A stretch of DNA of 64,000 nucleotides from Deinandra increscens subsp. villosa (GCA_039602395.1 JBCNJP010000023.1:92520030-92584029), one strand, 5' to 3'; positions 34,080 to 45,295 are shown, counted from the first letter of the stretch. The notes: generated from the letters alone by a model not told the origin. Translations and numbers: made by a program.

Positions 34080-37000
34080 TTACAAAGAGAAAATACACCA
34101 ATCCGACCATTGAAGAGTCGGTAATTTAGCCCTAAACTTAACCCACGTGAAAGCCCAAAGCTTTATGTCTTCAAAGATCTCGATAGTAGTCTTCGTACAT
34201 CCGTTGAAAATCAACTCGTTCCTAGCTTTCCAAATACACCAAAGCGTTGTTATGAAGATGGATTGGTATATCCGGGAAACTTTTTTCGGGAGGAGCCAAG
34301 AAGAGTGTATGGAGAGTAACTCTTTAACTGTGAGAAATTCCGAAATCGGGGCTTTGCACCACTGAAAAACACAAACCCAAACATCGGAGGCATGAGCACA
34401 ACGAATGAGCATGTGGTCCGAAGTCTCCTCATGATCGTTACAGCCGACGCAAGCAGTTCCCAAGTTCAAACCCCGGACCGAGAGGTTGACTTTTGAAGCG
34501 ATTCTATCCATACCGGCTCTCCAAGCAAAAGCGTTCGCTTTAAGGGGAATCCAGTGAAGCCACGGAAGGTTGAAGGAGGACGAAGGAAGTAGTTTTTTTT
34601 CCACCTCCTCCCTAACCAATTTAACAGTGAAGGCAGTTTTTGGAGCGATATCCCAGCCCCAAAAGTCATTGTCCGCCGTCAAACAGAAAGGGGAAATGAG
34701 GACCTCAATCTCCTGTTGCAAGCCCACATAGATTTCTTGAAGAATTTCCACCGACCAGTCCCAATTGAAGGGATTTCCAGCCACCGCAGGCATCCGATCA
34801 GCAACCTTGCAGCGTTTGAACCTGTCAAGAAAAAACAGAAGCGGGAAACGATCTTTTAGTAACCCCAGACCAGTCCAGTTATCGAGCCAGAACATGGAGG
34901 AAAACCCATTTCCAATCCAGCAACGAATACGCAAGGAAGCATCGATATCCAAAGCTTGAAGGTCCCTGGTCACCTTGAATATGTTGTTCCAAGGACCCAA
35001 AATCGATTGTTTACCAGGGAAAGACACGAAAGAACGATTGGAATGGTGAATGGAACTGATGACCCGAGCCCATAACTTGGTACTCTCCGCCTTGAATTTA
35101 AGGAGCCATTTACAACATAATGCTAAATTCATAGCATGGATGGAACCGAACCCCATACCCCCCGACTTTTTGGAAGCACACATAAGAGCCCACGAGACCC
35201 ACGAGATTTTTGAAGGTCCCCCCCAACAGAAAGAACGACGTAAGGATTCCATGGCTTTTAAGACACTAGAAGGGGCACGGAAGAGGGAAAGATGATAAAT
35301 GGGAATAGCACCGAGAACCGATTTGATAAGAGTAGAACGGCCACCAAAGGAGAGATTTTTTTCCTTCCAAACCGAAAGTCTAGACTTAATCTTTTCAACC
35401 ACACCATCCCAATTCCGAATTTTGTTCATGTTTTTGCCAATCGGGAGGCCCAGATGGGAGAAGGGAAAAGAGCCTACTTTGCAATGGATGAAAGAGGCGA
35501 AGAGGTTTAACCGGAAATTGTCAATGCCCACGCCATAAAGGATGCTCTTATGAAGATTAAGGGACAAGCCGGAGACAAGGTTAAAGCATCTAAGCACCCG
35601 GGTGAGGTTGGAGAGGGACGAGATCCTTGCCTCACTAAGAAAAATGGCATCGTCGGCAAAAAAGAGATGCGATAAGCAAGGCCCATTATTCGGGAGGCAA
35701 ATCCCTTGAATGAGCCCATGGTGTAAAGCCTTAGACATAAGCACATGGAGACCTTCCATGGCGATGAGAAAAAGAAACGGCGAGAGTGGGTCGCCTTGGC
35801 GAAGACCTCTCGAGAAGGAGAACTCGCTAGACGGGGAACCATTAATAAGGACGGAGGAGCGACCCGAAGAGAGGCAACCACCAATCCAATTACGCCACAA
35901 AATCGGGAACCCCATGCTAGACATAGTACAATCAAGAAAGCCCCAGTTGACCGAGTCGAAAGCCTTTGCGAAATCAATTTTAAAGAAACAAGCCTCTTTT
36001 TTGTTAGACTTCAACCAAGCCAACACCTCATTGAGAATGAGGGGGCCCTCAATTATTTGGCGATCACGCACAAAGGCAAATTGAGAATCGCTAATGATCG
36101 AGTGGATGACCAATCTAAGCCGATTAGCAAGGATTTTGGCGATGATTTTATAGAGGGAACCAATGAGACTAATCGGCCTAAAGTCATCCAAATTATGGGG
36201 GTCAGAAATCTTCGGGATCAAGGCAATGAAGGAGCTATTGCAGCCCCTACTAAAAGAGCCGGAGGAATGAAAAGCATCCAAAACCAATTTCAGATCGTCC
36301 TCAAAAAGATTCCAGAAATGTTTGAAGAAGCGAAAATTGAACCCGTCAGGACCCGGGCTCTTATCTCCATCACAGTCCCAGATTGCATTTTTAATTTCAA
36401 TCTTAGAGAAATCAACGATAAGAGAATTGGCATGAATAGAGGAGAGAGTTGAGAAACCCAGACTAGACATACAAGGACGATTTTGAAGCGGTTCAGTAAA
36501 CCGATCACGAAAGTGGGCAACCGCAAGCCGTTTGATATCCGAGGGGGAGGAAATCCAATCACCATTGGAGAAAAGGCCACTGATTCGTCTTTTGGAATTA
36601 GAACTCTTAATGAAACCGTGGAAAAATTTGGAGTTCTCGTCTCCGTCTAAAACCCATTTGATCCTAGCCTTTTGACAAAGATCCGATCTGGCGGCACAAT
36701 CCAAGGAAAAGAGCTCACTTTTTTGGTTGGATCTCAAGACACGTTCATCGTCAGTAAGAGGTCTAGAATCCGCAATGAGGTCTAAGGCATTCAAGTCCGA
36801 GAGAATTGTAGACATGCGGACCCTATTGCCTTCAAGCCTGTTACCATTCCAAGCCTTAATGGAAGCCTTGATGTTTTTAAGCTTGTTGAGAAACAACCTG
36901 TCAGGAGGACCTACCCCAAGGGGGACGGCAGCTCCGGCCAAAACCGAAGTCTCGAAGCCATCCATACCAATCCAAGAGTTGAAACATTTGAAAGGTTTAG

Positions 37001-37150
37001 GACCAAAATCATAACCAATGCAATTAAGGAGAATCGGACAGTGATCAGACCACAACCGTGGCAGGGCGAGGACAGAGGAAGTCGGCCAATGGTTTAAGAA
37101 GTTGTGGTTAACCAAAAAACGATCAAGCTTGCTGAGGGACTCACCGTTAG
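34080..37150 (-). CDS. LINE ORF2, reverse transcriptase part
   Basis: Reverse transcribes the element RNA at a nicked target site. The frame is open for 1,011 codons up to 37115 (a TTG there, not a real start) and continues to the deletion junction near 37150. Residues counted from 37115: RT domain about 300-560 with ISLIGS (315-320), LRQGDPLSP (438-446) and the catalytic FFADD (485-489); zinc-binding RT-associated domain (zf-RVT) toward the C-terminus with a CxxC...H...C cluster. No RNase H domain was recognised. It follows the damaged endonuclease, so it would be translated only with a frameshift. Intact catalytic residues suggest the element is young. Confidence 0.88.
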
Positions 37151-37516
37151 CCAGAGGGCTCTTTTAAGGCAACGAGATTTAGGACCATAGACATTAAGCA
37201 GGAAAATTTCTTCGTCACAGCCCCGCAGAAAGCCTCTGATGAGAAGGAAATCAGGGTCACGAATACAGCCCGACTTGGAGAAGATAGAGCAGTCCCATAG
37301 ACAAAGGAGACCTCCTGAACGACCGTTAGCATTGGAGCATTCGTAGTCGAAAGGAGAACCGTCCCACAGATTTTTGAAAGGGATTTTAGAGGAATCAAAG
37401 AATTGGGTTTCTTGGATAGCTAAGAAAGAGACAGAGTAGTCACGTTTGATTTTGCGGATCCAGGAATGTTTGGAAGCACAACCAATACCACGGATATTCA
37501 AAGAAATGCAATTCAT
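37094..37516 (-). pseudogene. LINE ORF2, endonuclease part, internally deleted
   Basis: The ATG at 37516 starts an apurinic-type endonuclease (cleaves target DNA for priming). MNCISLNIRGIG is the conserved head, LAIQET holds the catalytic Glu, and LLNVYGP follows. After KRALW, near 37150, the sequence jumps to the end of the domain in another frame (SDHCPILLN lies just beyond, in the RT frame). About 100 residues, including the usual GDFN motif, are missing, so the nuclease cannot work. Confidence 0.85.
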
Positions 37517-39417
37517 TGATTACCTTTGATAGCGCCTTCACCCGAGATGAGCTTGGAGAGTTGGGGTTCAAAGTTCGTCATATCAATGTTCAAGAGTTCA
37601 CCCACCTCTTTTGTCATGTCAAATTCGCCTCTAACCCGTGGAGGAGGGGGAGCAGAAGGAGTCCGGGATTGCTTTTTTTTGGCACAAGATCTAGCCGGAA
37701 CAGGAGCCGGATTAGCCAACGAATTCCAGATTTTGGATTTAGACCCACCCATGAGAACACGGCCTTTGAATTTGATAGACGAAGCCCTTGCTTTCCTAGA
37801 GCCGACAGCAGAATGATTGCCAACGGGAAGGGAAATAGGGATTTCATCCACATCCAACTCATCTGAACAAAGGGAGGAGGAGGACGATTGAAAAAATTGG
37901 TCGTTGCAGGGGTCAGTGGCAGGAAAAGAGGGCTCGCTAGGCCCAAGAGTAGAGGAGGGGAAAGGCCCAAACGAAGTGAGGGGAGGGAAAGGCCCAACTG
38001 TTTTATTAGTCGGGCCAGGGCCCAGAATCCCTTTTGAAGAGGGAAAGTCAACCAAGGGAGATAAAACCGTACCAGTGTCGTCAGAGGATAAGTCAGTGAA
38101 AGACCCAGGGATGTTTGAAAAAGGGGAAGGAACAGGTTCAGCCGCCCTTGTGTCGGCAGGTGTAGGGTTTCCCTCGACGTGAATAGGCTCCAAAGCAGGG
38201 GATTGCAGGACGTTATGGGGAGTGACGAAAGTATTCTGGTTACTGTTGAGATCCGACGCCGGAAAATCCTGGGAGGCCGGCCTATCGTCGTCATGATCCG
38301 ATTCCGATGAGTCAGACGGAATATCCGGTTCACACTCGTCTTCATCATCTACCAGCAAGGAGGGCCAGAGATTAAAGGGTTCCTCGACGACCCATGCCTC
38401 GAAGATGGAATTACGCCAAGAAACTTTAACCACCTCATCAATGAAATGGCTCAAACCTGACACGACGTAGACACTACCGGAGGAGACGTCGGAATCTTTC
38501 CAGGAGAAGTCAGAGGGGCGTACGATCTTGCCAAAGCTTTCACCGATTTTATTGAAGGTGACCTCGTCACGGGCGAGGATCGGAACCCCCGAGATTTTCA
38601 GACACACAATCCGTTCGAAAGCAATGTCTTGGCCATCCCATAACACTAGGGAATCAAAAACCAGCCGCCAAGAATTGACACCTTTAAGCAGGAAATGGGA
38701 GGCACGAGCGGCAGAGGAGAAGGAAAGGAGAACATTCAATCCTCCAATATGGAAGAAGTTGAAAGCATGCAGCCCTTCAGCGGCTAAAATACGCTTAGCA
38801 TTTAACAGGGTGTTAAGGTTAGAACAACGACCCATCAGAGCACTATTCCGGCAGGATTCCGGCACCCAGGCTGAAGAAGACGGGATAGAGATTAAGCGGG
38901 TAGGGGTAGAGGAAGAGGGACCGGAAAGGGCATCCCTGAACGAGGCAGCACGAAAGACAGGATCGGAGTTCTGTATGAAAGGGCGGGGGAGAGGGGGAGG
39001 AGGAGGGAGAGGGGAGGGGGAGGGTTTCAACTGAATCGGGGGGAGCTTGATGGGTTGACGTAAACGATCAAATTTAGCGAGGCTAACGTTGAGCTTCGTG
39101 AAGCTCCAGAAGATCGAAGCATTAAGATGACATTCAAGGGCAAGGTAATCGGACACACCATAGAAGCGAACAAACCCAAAACGGTCCTTGCTTGAACGTT
39201 GCTGCTTGGAAACAAAGGCATCGGCCACCTGGCCATGGGGTTTAAAGAGGTTCCAAAGGTCATTGCTTGAGCATTCCAGGGGGATTCCGGAAACAAAGTA
39301 GGAGATGGAGTCTTTGTGGCTTTCTTTTGAACGGAGAAGTTTTTGTTGATGGAGATTGGACTTCCTGCTGGTAACCTGAGTCCAATCACCATCTTTGGAG
39401 TGTTGAACCGGAGACAT
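37513..39417 (-). CDS. LINE ORF1, RRM-containing nucleic-acid-binding protein
   Basis: A 634-codon ORF from the ATG at 39417. It has an RNA-recognition motif at residues 38-110 (RNP2-like SYFVSG; RNP1-like RFGFVRFY at 79-86), a Pro-rich linker, a second folded-looking part (200-370), then acidic and low-complexity sequence to a basic C-terminus. I see no CCHC zinc knuckle, which many plant L1 ORF1 proteins have. It should package the RNA. The stop codon overlaps the ORF2 start as ATGA. The frame is intact. Confidence 0.85.
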   Translation of the reverse strand: MSPVQHSKDGDWTQVTSRKSNLHQQKLLRSKESHKDSISYFVSGIPLECSSNDLWNLFKPHGQVADAFVSKQQRSSKDRFGFVRFYGVSDYLALECHLNASIFWSFTKLNVSLAKFDRLRQPIKLPPIQLKPSPSPLPPPPPLPRPFIQNSDPVFRAASFRDALSGPSSSTPTRLISIPSSSAWVPESCRNSALMGRCSNLNTLLNAKRILAAEGLHAFNFFHIGGLNVLLSFSSAARASHFLLKGVNSWRLVFDSLVLWDGQDIAFERIVCLKISGVPILARDEVTFNKIGESFGKIVRPSDFSWKDSDVSSGSVYVVSGLSHFIDEVVKVSWRNSIFEAWVVEEPFNLWPSLLVDDEDECEPDIPSDSSESDHDDDRPASQDFPASDLNSNQNTFVTPHNVLQSPALEPIHVEGNPTPADTRAAEPVPSPFSNIPGSFTDLSSDDTGTVLSPLVDFPSSKGILGPGPTNKTVGPFPPLTSFGPFPSSTLGPSEPSFPATDPCNDQFFQSSSSSLCSDELDVDEIPISLPVGNHSAVGSRKARASSIKFKGRVLMGGSKSKIWNSLANPAPVPARSCAKKKQSRTPSAPPPPRVRGEFDMTKEVGELLNIDMTNFEPQLSKLISGEGAIKGNQ

Positions 39418-39631
39418 AAAGAAGAGAAAAACAACAGGAGGTCAAACTTGTTAGGAACTGCTCGTGTAGCCCCACTCGAACCAGCAAGTGGAGGATGCGA
39501 TCAACGGAGAGAATTCCGTTGAGATCACTAGCCCACTGATGGTGATAGCGGTACACCGGAGTGCTAACAGGTAGAGCTCGCCGCCGTCATCTCAGTTTAT
39601 TGTCTTCAAAAAATTAGAGGCAAATCAAACT

Positions 39632-40821
39632 CATCACACATCAGCCCGTCTTGACTTTGATACCATGAGTAATGAACCACAAAAAATCAAATAAACATTA
39701 AGAGGTCTCTCTAGAAACATTGTATGGCAATAATGTCAATTAAAGAAAAAAATAAAGGTCAATTAAAGAATAAAACATCAAAACTCTTATTTTATTAAAG
39801 ATAAAAAAATAGATAGACGGATGATGATTAACACGTAACTCATTTTCTCGTGAGGGGACGTAAACGGTAAACGGACGGATAAGATGGGACCCACCTGACA
39901 CACGTGTGGGACCCTGGTGGTCTAATCTAGATTGAATAATTGAAATTTAAAATCTTAAATAAATTGTGAATTTGAAACTCCATAATAATAATATAAAATT
40001 AATAAAAGTTTGAGAGGTATGTTAACGTCAGGGGTCGTATGGCGGGAGTTATACGGTAGTTATAAAGTCGTTAAGGATTAAATGTTCGTTTTTGCGTGGG
40101 GCGAACCTACAATCAGAGTCAGATTTCGAGTTTTGGAGTCTAGCCATTTTTGTTGAAAATATCAAAGAAAATATAAAAGAAGCCTAGAGATTAGTTTGTT
40201 TTGTTATGCTATAAATAGATATTCTGGTTAGTTTTTTTAACATGACTTTATTAATGTTAGGCTAATTGTGGTGGTCATCTTTCACTTTTTTTAGAAACTA
40301 TAATTGTGAATAGGAGATGTGTTTTAAGAGCTACATCTTTTGTAAGTTGTTGAATGAAGTGAGAATTATCGGAGCACATAACTAACGGTTTTGGACGGGG
40401 ATGATACCGCAAACTTTAGGGTACAATCACTAAAAAAATATTATGTTGGACCGGAATGTTGATTGTCATGCTTTTCATTCAGGGATTGTGGGAACGATAT
40501 GAAAAGTTATGCGTGCGCACAATAGAGTGGTGTTCCACTCACTCATGGTGCGTGGTAAAGTGGAAGTGTAACCCATACCTCCCGAGCTCTTGGTTTAAAA
40601 AAACATTAGGAATAATACTATTGACTTATTGACTACATTTTGGTTTATAGAATTCATTGAAATTGAAACTTGAATTCCCATAAAAAAACTATCCATATTT
40701 TGGAAACAATGAATTTTTTTTTTTAATGTGTATGATAAAATAAAAGAATTGGAATTAGAATTGAGATTTGATTAAGTTTCGTTGGGTGGATGAGGGCAGC
40801 ATGTCATTCTCCTCCAAAGCG
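39632..40821. other. Spacer between LINE and hAT MITE, no gene seen
   Basis: AT-rich with a few short open frames and no domains. The AATAAT-rich part near 39980 and the GC-neutral part 40020-40600 gave no assignment. Confidence 0.5.
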
Positions 40822-40829
40822 GTTCAACA

Positions 40830-41229
40830 CAATGTTTTAAAAACCGGTTCAACCGATTTAACCGTCAACCGGTCCTTATACTGGTTTTTTAATACCCGGT
40901 TTTTTGGACATAACCGAGCCGTTTCGAACCGGGCGGTTTTCCGGTTTTTTCCGATTCAACCGGTTTTTTGACTTTTTTTTTTGAATTTTATTGTTATTTT
41001 TTATTATTTTTTAAAGTTTAAAACATATATTTTCTTGGGAAATACATATTTGGTATTATTTTTGAGTGGATTATATTTGTATTTTAACTATTTTTGTTCG
41101 TATGTACAAGTTTATTAACATTTTTATAAAAAATATATATATAAATCCCTTTAACCGGTTCAACCGTCCGGTGTAACCGGTCTCGAAAGGTTTTCCGGTT
41201 CAACTAAAAAACCGGTTTTTAAAACATTG
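40830..41229. mobile_element. hAT MITE, second copy, inverted relative to the first
   Basis: Same ends as 33432-33873 (CAATGTTTTAAAAACCGGTT), here in the opposite orientation judged by the interior. The 8-base flanks GTTCAACA (40822-40829) and GTTTAACA (41230-41237) differ at one base. 400 bp, non-coding. Confidence 0.85.
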
Positions 41230-41284
41230 GTTTAACACTTGATTTCCAAACAGGAAATCAAAAAATCTTATTTATTTAATTTTG

Positions 41285-41850
41285 AAGTCAATTGGTGCCA
41301 ATAAAGATTAATGTTTTTGCTTGGAGAGCTTAACGAAATCGAATTGCTACGATAGATTCACTTCTCAACGAAGAATCCATGTCATGTCGGACCTGTGCAA
41401 GCTATCTTATGACGGGTTGGATTCAGTAACACATCTCTTCACAGGGTGTTGGTTTGCTTTGGCAGTATGGTTGTGGGTTTCGGCCTGGTGTAGAATTCCC
41501 TTGCCGTCGGCCTTCTCTATCGATGATTTACTTAGAGTTTATTTGGATAACAACATTGTGGATAAGAGAAAAGAGTTGGTTCATGTAGTTATCCTCACGG
41601 CTTGTTGGTACTTATGGAAGAAAATAAACAAAGTAGTATTTCACAGGAATGTTCCTTCAGTCAGTAAAGTAACCAAAGATATTAAATGCTCGTGTAAAAT
41701 CTGGATGGGAAATAGAAGTAGGAAGACAATAGATTGGTATAACTTTTGTTTCATGTAAATGTTTCTATTTTGGTGTACTACTTGTTTTGGTCTAGCGCTT
41801 TGCTAAGGGCTAGTTGAGGTTGTCTAATAAGTTGTCATTAAAAAAATAAT
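41285..41850 (+). pseudogene. 5'-truncated LINE fragment, C-terminal zf-RVT part
   Basis: Starts with a remnant (IKINVFAWRA) that ends in a stop, then frame-shifts into an open stretch (41321-41758). That stretch has SDLCKL, DSVTHLFTGC and LTACWYLWK, matching the zinc-binding RT-associated domain of the LINE at 45585-47910. The 3' end is TTGTCATT followed by an A-rich (AAT)n tail. No RT core. Confidence 0.75.
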
Positions 41851-42004
41851 AATAACATAAGCAAGTTAACAAACCTGTAAAGTTTCATAATAAAGCAAGT
41901 AATTTAACATAATTACAAAAGTATAGTTACATAATAATGCAAATGTATTTGTTAATCACGCAACAAAAGTTCCATCAACTTAGGTTACTAATACATGACA
42001 AAGT

Positions 42005-42347
42005 ACCAATGACATCTAGTGGAGTTGGTTGAGGCTTTGACTTGTGTTTCTAGGGACCCAAGTTCTATCCTCACTAATGACATTATTTGTCCATTGGTAT
42101 GGAGGCCAATGATAGGAGATCCGGGGAGACCCGGATTCGATCCTTGAGGCGACCGGGTTTTACCGTTAATTCGCCGTCGTGCCTACGGGCGGGCGGGTTA
42201 GCGGGTTTTCTACCGGAACTGGAGTCACATGGACGCTTAAGGGCTCCGTACGGCTGGGTTGGGCCAGCTGGCGGTGGCCTTTAGCCATTCGGTCACCCCG
42301 TACGAAGTACCTGGGTTTATTCTATTCGTTGGCCGTTCAAAAAAAAA
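42005..42347 (+). mobile_element. SINE with 14-bp TSD
   Basis: Flanked by ATACATGACAAAGT at 41991-42004 and 42348-42361. The head contains GGAGTTGGTTGAGGC (A-box-like) and AAGTTCTATCC (B-box-like). A second B-box-like GGATTCGATCC near 42130 suggests a composite. The 3' end GGCCGTTC plus ten A resembles the LINE tail at 47896-47912. Confidence 0.85.
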
Positions 42348-42541
42348 ATACATGACAAAGTTAAAAATAATTACACATTCATTTAAAAAAAAACACATTA
42401 ACACAAAAAAATAGATATATTTAAAATCATAAATATCACTTAACATAAAAGTTCCATAATAACGCAAGTATCTTAACATAATTACGCAAACATTGTTACA
42501 TAACCATGCCAATGCTTTTCTTAATCACGCAACAAAACTTA

Positions 42542-42818
42542 GACTACCTCCATCGCAAGAGATGGAGGCATCCGTCCCTTGACCTGGCATCTCCATTTGT
42601 TGTGTTTGTCCCACGTGCTGCGTTGAAGCATCTTGTTTGTGGGTTGTCCGTTGCTACGTGCGCCATCCGTCTTTTTCTTTCCTCTCACATGGTAATATTT
42701 AATTGGGTTGCAAAACTCTGTTTGTGGAAAGGATTGTGAAAGATGGATAAAAAAGTTGATGTGGCATGCTGACTAGGATCGTTTGTGGGAAGGATCTGTG
42801 TTAGCGTTGCGGATAGTC
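42542..42818. mobile_element. PIF/Harbinger-like MITE with TTA duplication
   Basis: Ends GACTACCTCCATCGCAA and the reverse complement GACTATCCGCAACGC. TTA at 42539-42541 and 42819-42821. The related array copy at about 41975 reads CTTAGGTTAC without the insert, giving an empty site. Confidence 0.8.
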
Positions 42819-42946
42819 TTAGGTTACTAATACATGACAAACATTAAAATTAATCACGCATTCAGCTAGAAAACAAAACATGTTCACACAAAAAACAGTA
42901 CATTTTAAAACATAAATTTCACTTAACTACGCAAGTTTTTTTTAAG

Positions 42947-44244
42947 TAGGGGTGAGCATAAGTCGGGTAAACCCGGCCCACCCGTGAGAACCGACCCACC
43001 AAAACCGGAAACCGGACCCGGTTATTCATTTGCAGTCGGTTCGCGGTTCCCAAATCAGTAGCTAAACGGTTTCGGTTCGGTCACGGTTCTGACCCGACGG
43101 TAGCCCGTAAAACCGATTGACCCGTTTGTAAATTGTAATACGTAAAACCTAGAAATTGTAGGAACCCTCTTAAATGTTTTGTTATTTCCAAAATATTCCA
43201 ACGATCCAAGTGAAGAGTCGGCAGGTCGCATAAATACATACCCCTATCATCTCATCTTTTCATCTTCTAATCTCTGATTAATTTCTTCCGGTTTACATCA
43301 TCACCATTAACCATTTGATTTCCAGTAAGTAGTCCATTATTAGTTTCCATTCGATTACCACTTAAATTCGATTTCCAGTAGCAGTAAGCAATTCGATTTC
43401 AGTTTGCATCCTTGATTCCTTGCTAATCTCAACAGGATGGATGCCCAAAATGATGATCTCGAACATATGAATGAAAACAAAGCCGGCAAACGAAAGGTGA
43501 AACAGAAGAAAAGGAAGCTCACCGAAAATTCTTGGGAACATTTTGAAGAGCTTTATGACGAAGGAGGTCTACGAAAAGGAAGATGCAACTACTGTAAAAC
43601 GGTGTTGTGTGCGGACTCTTCAACGAATGGAACATCGTCGTTAAATAAGCATGCTAATAAGTGCCAGGGAAGGAAACACATTAGCAAAAATGATGATTGA
43701 AGAGTTGAAGATGGTTTCTTGATTTTAATTTTTAAGTTTATCACATTTTCGGTTGACATTTAATTTTGAGTTTTTGAGTTCTTGAGGTTTCATAAAACTT
43801 TAAGAATTTAATGTCTGCATGAATTTCGCCATTTTGAGGACTTGTTGAATGTTGATGGAATGATGTCTGCATTTGAGGACTTGTTCATGGACTCTTGGCT
43901 GCATTTTTTAATTAATATTGAATTATTCAACTTGGGCCATCATAGGCTAATGAAACGCATTGGGATGGTAGGCCTTTAGTGGTCATTACGGGTCCAGAGA
44001 TTAGAACCGGTAGAACAATTATGATGCAGTTGGGCTCATGGTGGGCTGGTAGAGTGGTAGCCTGGTCATCTCAAAAAACGGTTCCACATAAGAACCGTGA
44101 AAACCGTTTACAAACCCGCTGAAAACCCGACCCGTTAGTCTAAACCGGTTACGGTTCCCGGTTCTTAATTTTAACTCAGTCGGTTCTCGGTCCCGGGTCG
44201 GTTCTACCCGGGTTTCGCGGGTCTGACCCGTTTGCACACCCCTA
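42947..44244 (+). mobile_element. Non-autonomous hAT element retaining a BED finger
   Basis: An exact 8-base duplication, TTTTTAAG, flanks it at 42939-42946 and 44245-44252. Ends are TAGGGGTGAGCA and the complement TAGGGGTGTGCA, typical of plant hAT elements. Subterminal regions are rich in ACCGGTT/GACCCG motifs. The transposase catalytic domain is absent; only a short BED-finger gene remains. Confidence 0.9.
43437..43700 (+). CDS. BED zinc-finger remnant of a hAT transposase
   Basis: An 87-codon frame with ATG at 43437, just after an intron-acceptor-like CAACAG. It has a basic head (KRKVKQKKRK) and then a BED finger: WEHFEELYD, CxxC at CNYC, and a closing HxxxC at HANKC. BED fingers bind DNA at transposon ends in Ac-like (DAYSLEEPER/RICESLEEPER type) transposases. 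The DDE and dimerisation domains are missing. A stop follows directly, so it may act as a free DNA-binding peptide or simply be a remnant. Confidence 0.8.
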   Translation: MDAQNDDLEHMNENKAGKRKVKQKKRKLTENSWEHFEELYDEGGLRKGRCNYCKTVLCADSSTNGTSSLNKHANKCQGRKHISKNDD

Positions 44245-44252
44245 TTTTTAAG

Positions 44253-44805
44253 TAGTGCAAATGGTTTTATTAAACACACACTTCCTATATCACCATCTAT
44301 TGATAAACACATGTATATTCACGTAAAAACAAACAGACTACCAACATCTACTGACCTAAATAGCTAAATCATAATATAATCACGTTTACATAGAGAAACC
44401 ATGTAGACGTAAACATAAGAATCAACATCATGACAATGAATGTTTCGAAACTCACTATTCCAAACATAACCTTTTCACTTCAATTTCATATTTGTATGTT
44501 TGAAATTAACAAAACATATTTGAGATCCAGCTTATAAATATCCGAACGGATTTATTATAGCTACGGAGCATCAAAATCACGCAAGCAGTCCGGAAATAAC
44601 TGCATAATGACATAAACACCCCTCAGTGTGAAAACTTAATAAGTCACGTGTCGCTCAACCTAGCTTCGTATGTTTCGTACGAAAAATCATCTTTGTATTT
44701 GATCTTTCATATATAAATTTTAATTTATTAACTAAAACGACCTAATATTAATTGGTTTCACACCTAACTTAAATGGATGGGAACCCCATATTCAATCCCC
44801 TCTAT
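44253..44805. other. AT-rich spacer
   Basis: No gene, splice structure or transposon end was recognised. Confidence 0.5.
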
Positions 44806-44808
44806 ATA

Positions 44809-45295
44809 GGCTGTGTTTGGCGCGCCATAAGCTAGCTTATAAGCTAGCTTATAGCTGATAAGCTTTTTGACGTTACCAAACGGGGCTTTTTTAATAAGCT
44901 AGCTTTTTTTAAAAGCCCCGTTTGGTAACGTCAATAAGCTAGCTTATAAGCTAGCTTTTGAAAAACTAGTTGGAGTAGCTTTTCAACTAGCTTTTCAACT
45001 AGCTTTTATAATATTTCCAATTTTACCCTTCCCTAACTTATAAATAAATATATTTATTTACATTTATGACATGTACTTTTATGTCATTTTATTTTTTTAA
45101 GCTAATTTATCAGCTAGTTTTTACCAAACGTTACTTTTTATCAGCTAGCTTATCAGCTAGCTTATCAGCTAGCAGCTAGCTTATCAGCTAGCAGCTAGCT
45201 TGTCAGCTAGCAGCTAGCTTGTCAGCTAGCTTATCAGCTAGCAGCTAGCTTTTCAGCTAGCTGTTAGTTTTTCAGCTAGTGCGCCAAATACAGCC
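44809..45295. mobile_element. Harbinger/Tourist-like MITE rich in GCTAGC repeats
   Basis: Ends GGCTGTGTTTGGCGC and the reverse complement GGCTGTATTTGGCGC. ATA duplicated at 44806-44808 and 45296-45298. The interior holds more than 20 occurrences of AGCTAGCT-type units in tandem (especially 45140-45280) and a hairpin around GTTACCAAACGGGGCTTTT. Non-coding. Confidence 0.75.

Larger units (their letters stand above)
34016..39620 (-). mobile_element. L1-clade LINE, nearly full length, with TSD
   Basis: An exact 11-base repeat, CAAATCAAACT, lies at 34005-34015 and 39621-39631, and similarity extends a few bases further outward (AGAG). On the minus strand the element has a leader of about 200 bases, ORF1, an overlapping ORF2 and a 3' end TTGCCTTTC followed by about nine A. 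This is the standard layout of plant L1-type retrotransposons. An endonuclease deletion makes it non-autonomous. Confidence 0.9.
41860..42946. repeat. About 200-bp tandem array with different insertions
   Basis: Related segments start near 41880, 42440 and about 42915 (shared TTAACATAATTAC, AATCACGCAACAAAA and TTAGGTTACTAATACATGAC). The first copy carries a SINE and the second a Harbinger-like MITE; each lacks the other's insertion. A partial third copy is broken by the hAT element at 42947. Confidence 0.7.

Noticed and set aside
35745..36452. Long plus-strand open frame (235 codons) opposite the LINE RT
   Set aside because: It is antisense to a confident RT domain, has no recognisable domain, and mirrors the codon bias of the true frame.
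42087..42284. GC-rich open frame near 42.1 kb
   Set aside because: Entirely within a SINE bounded by a 14-bp TSD.
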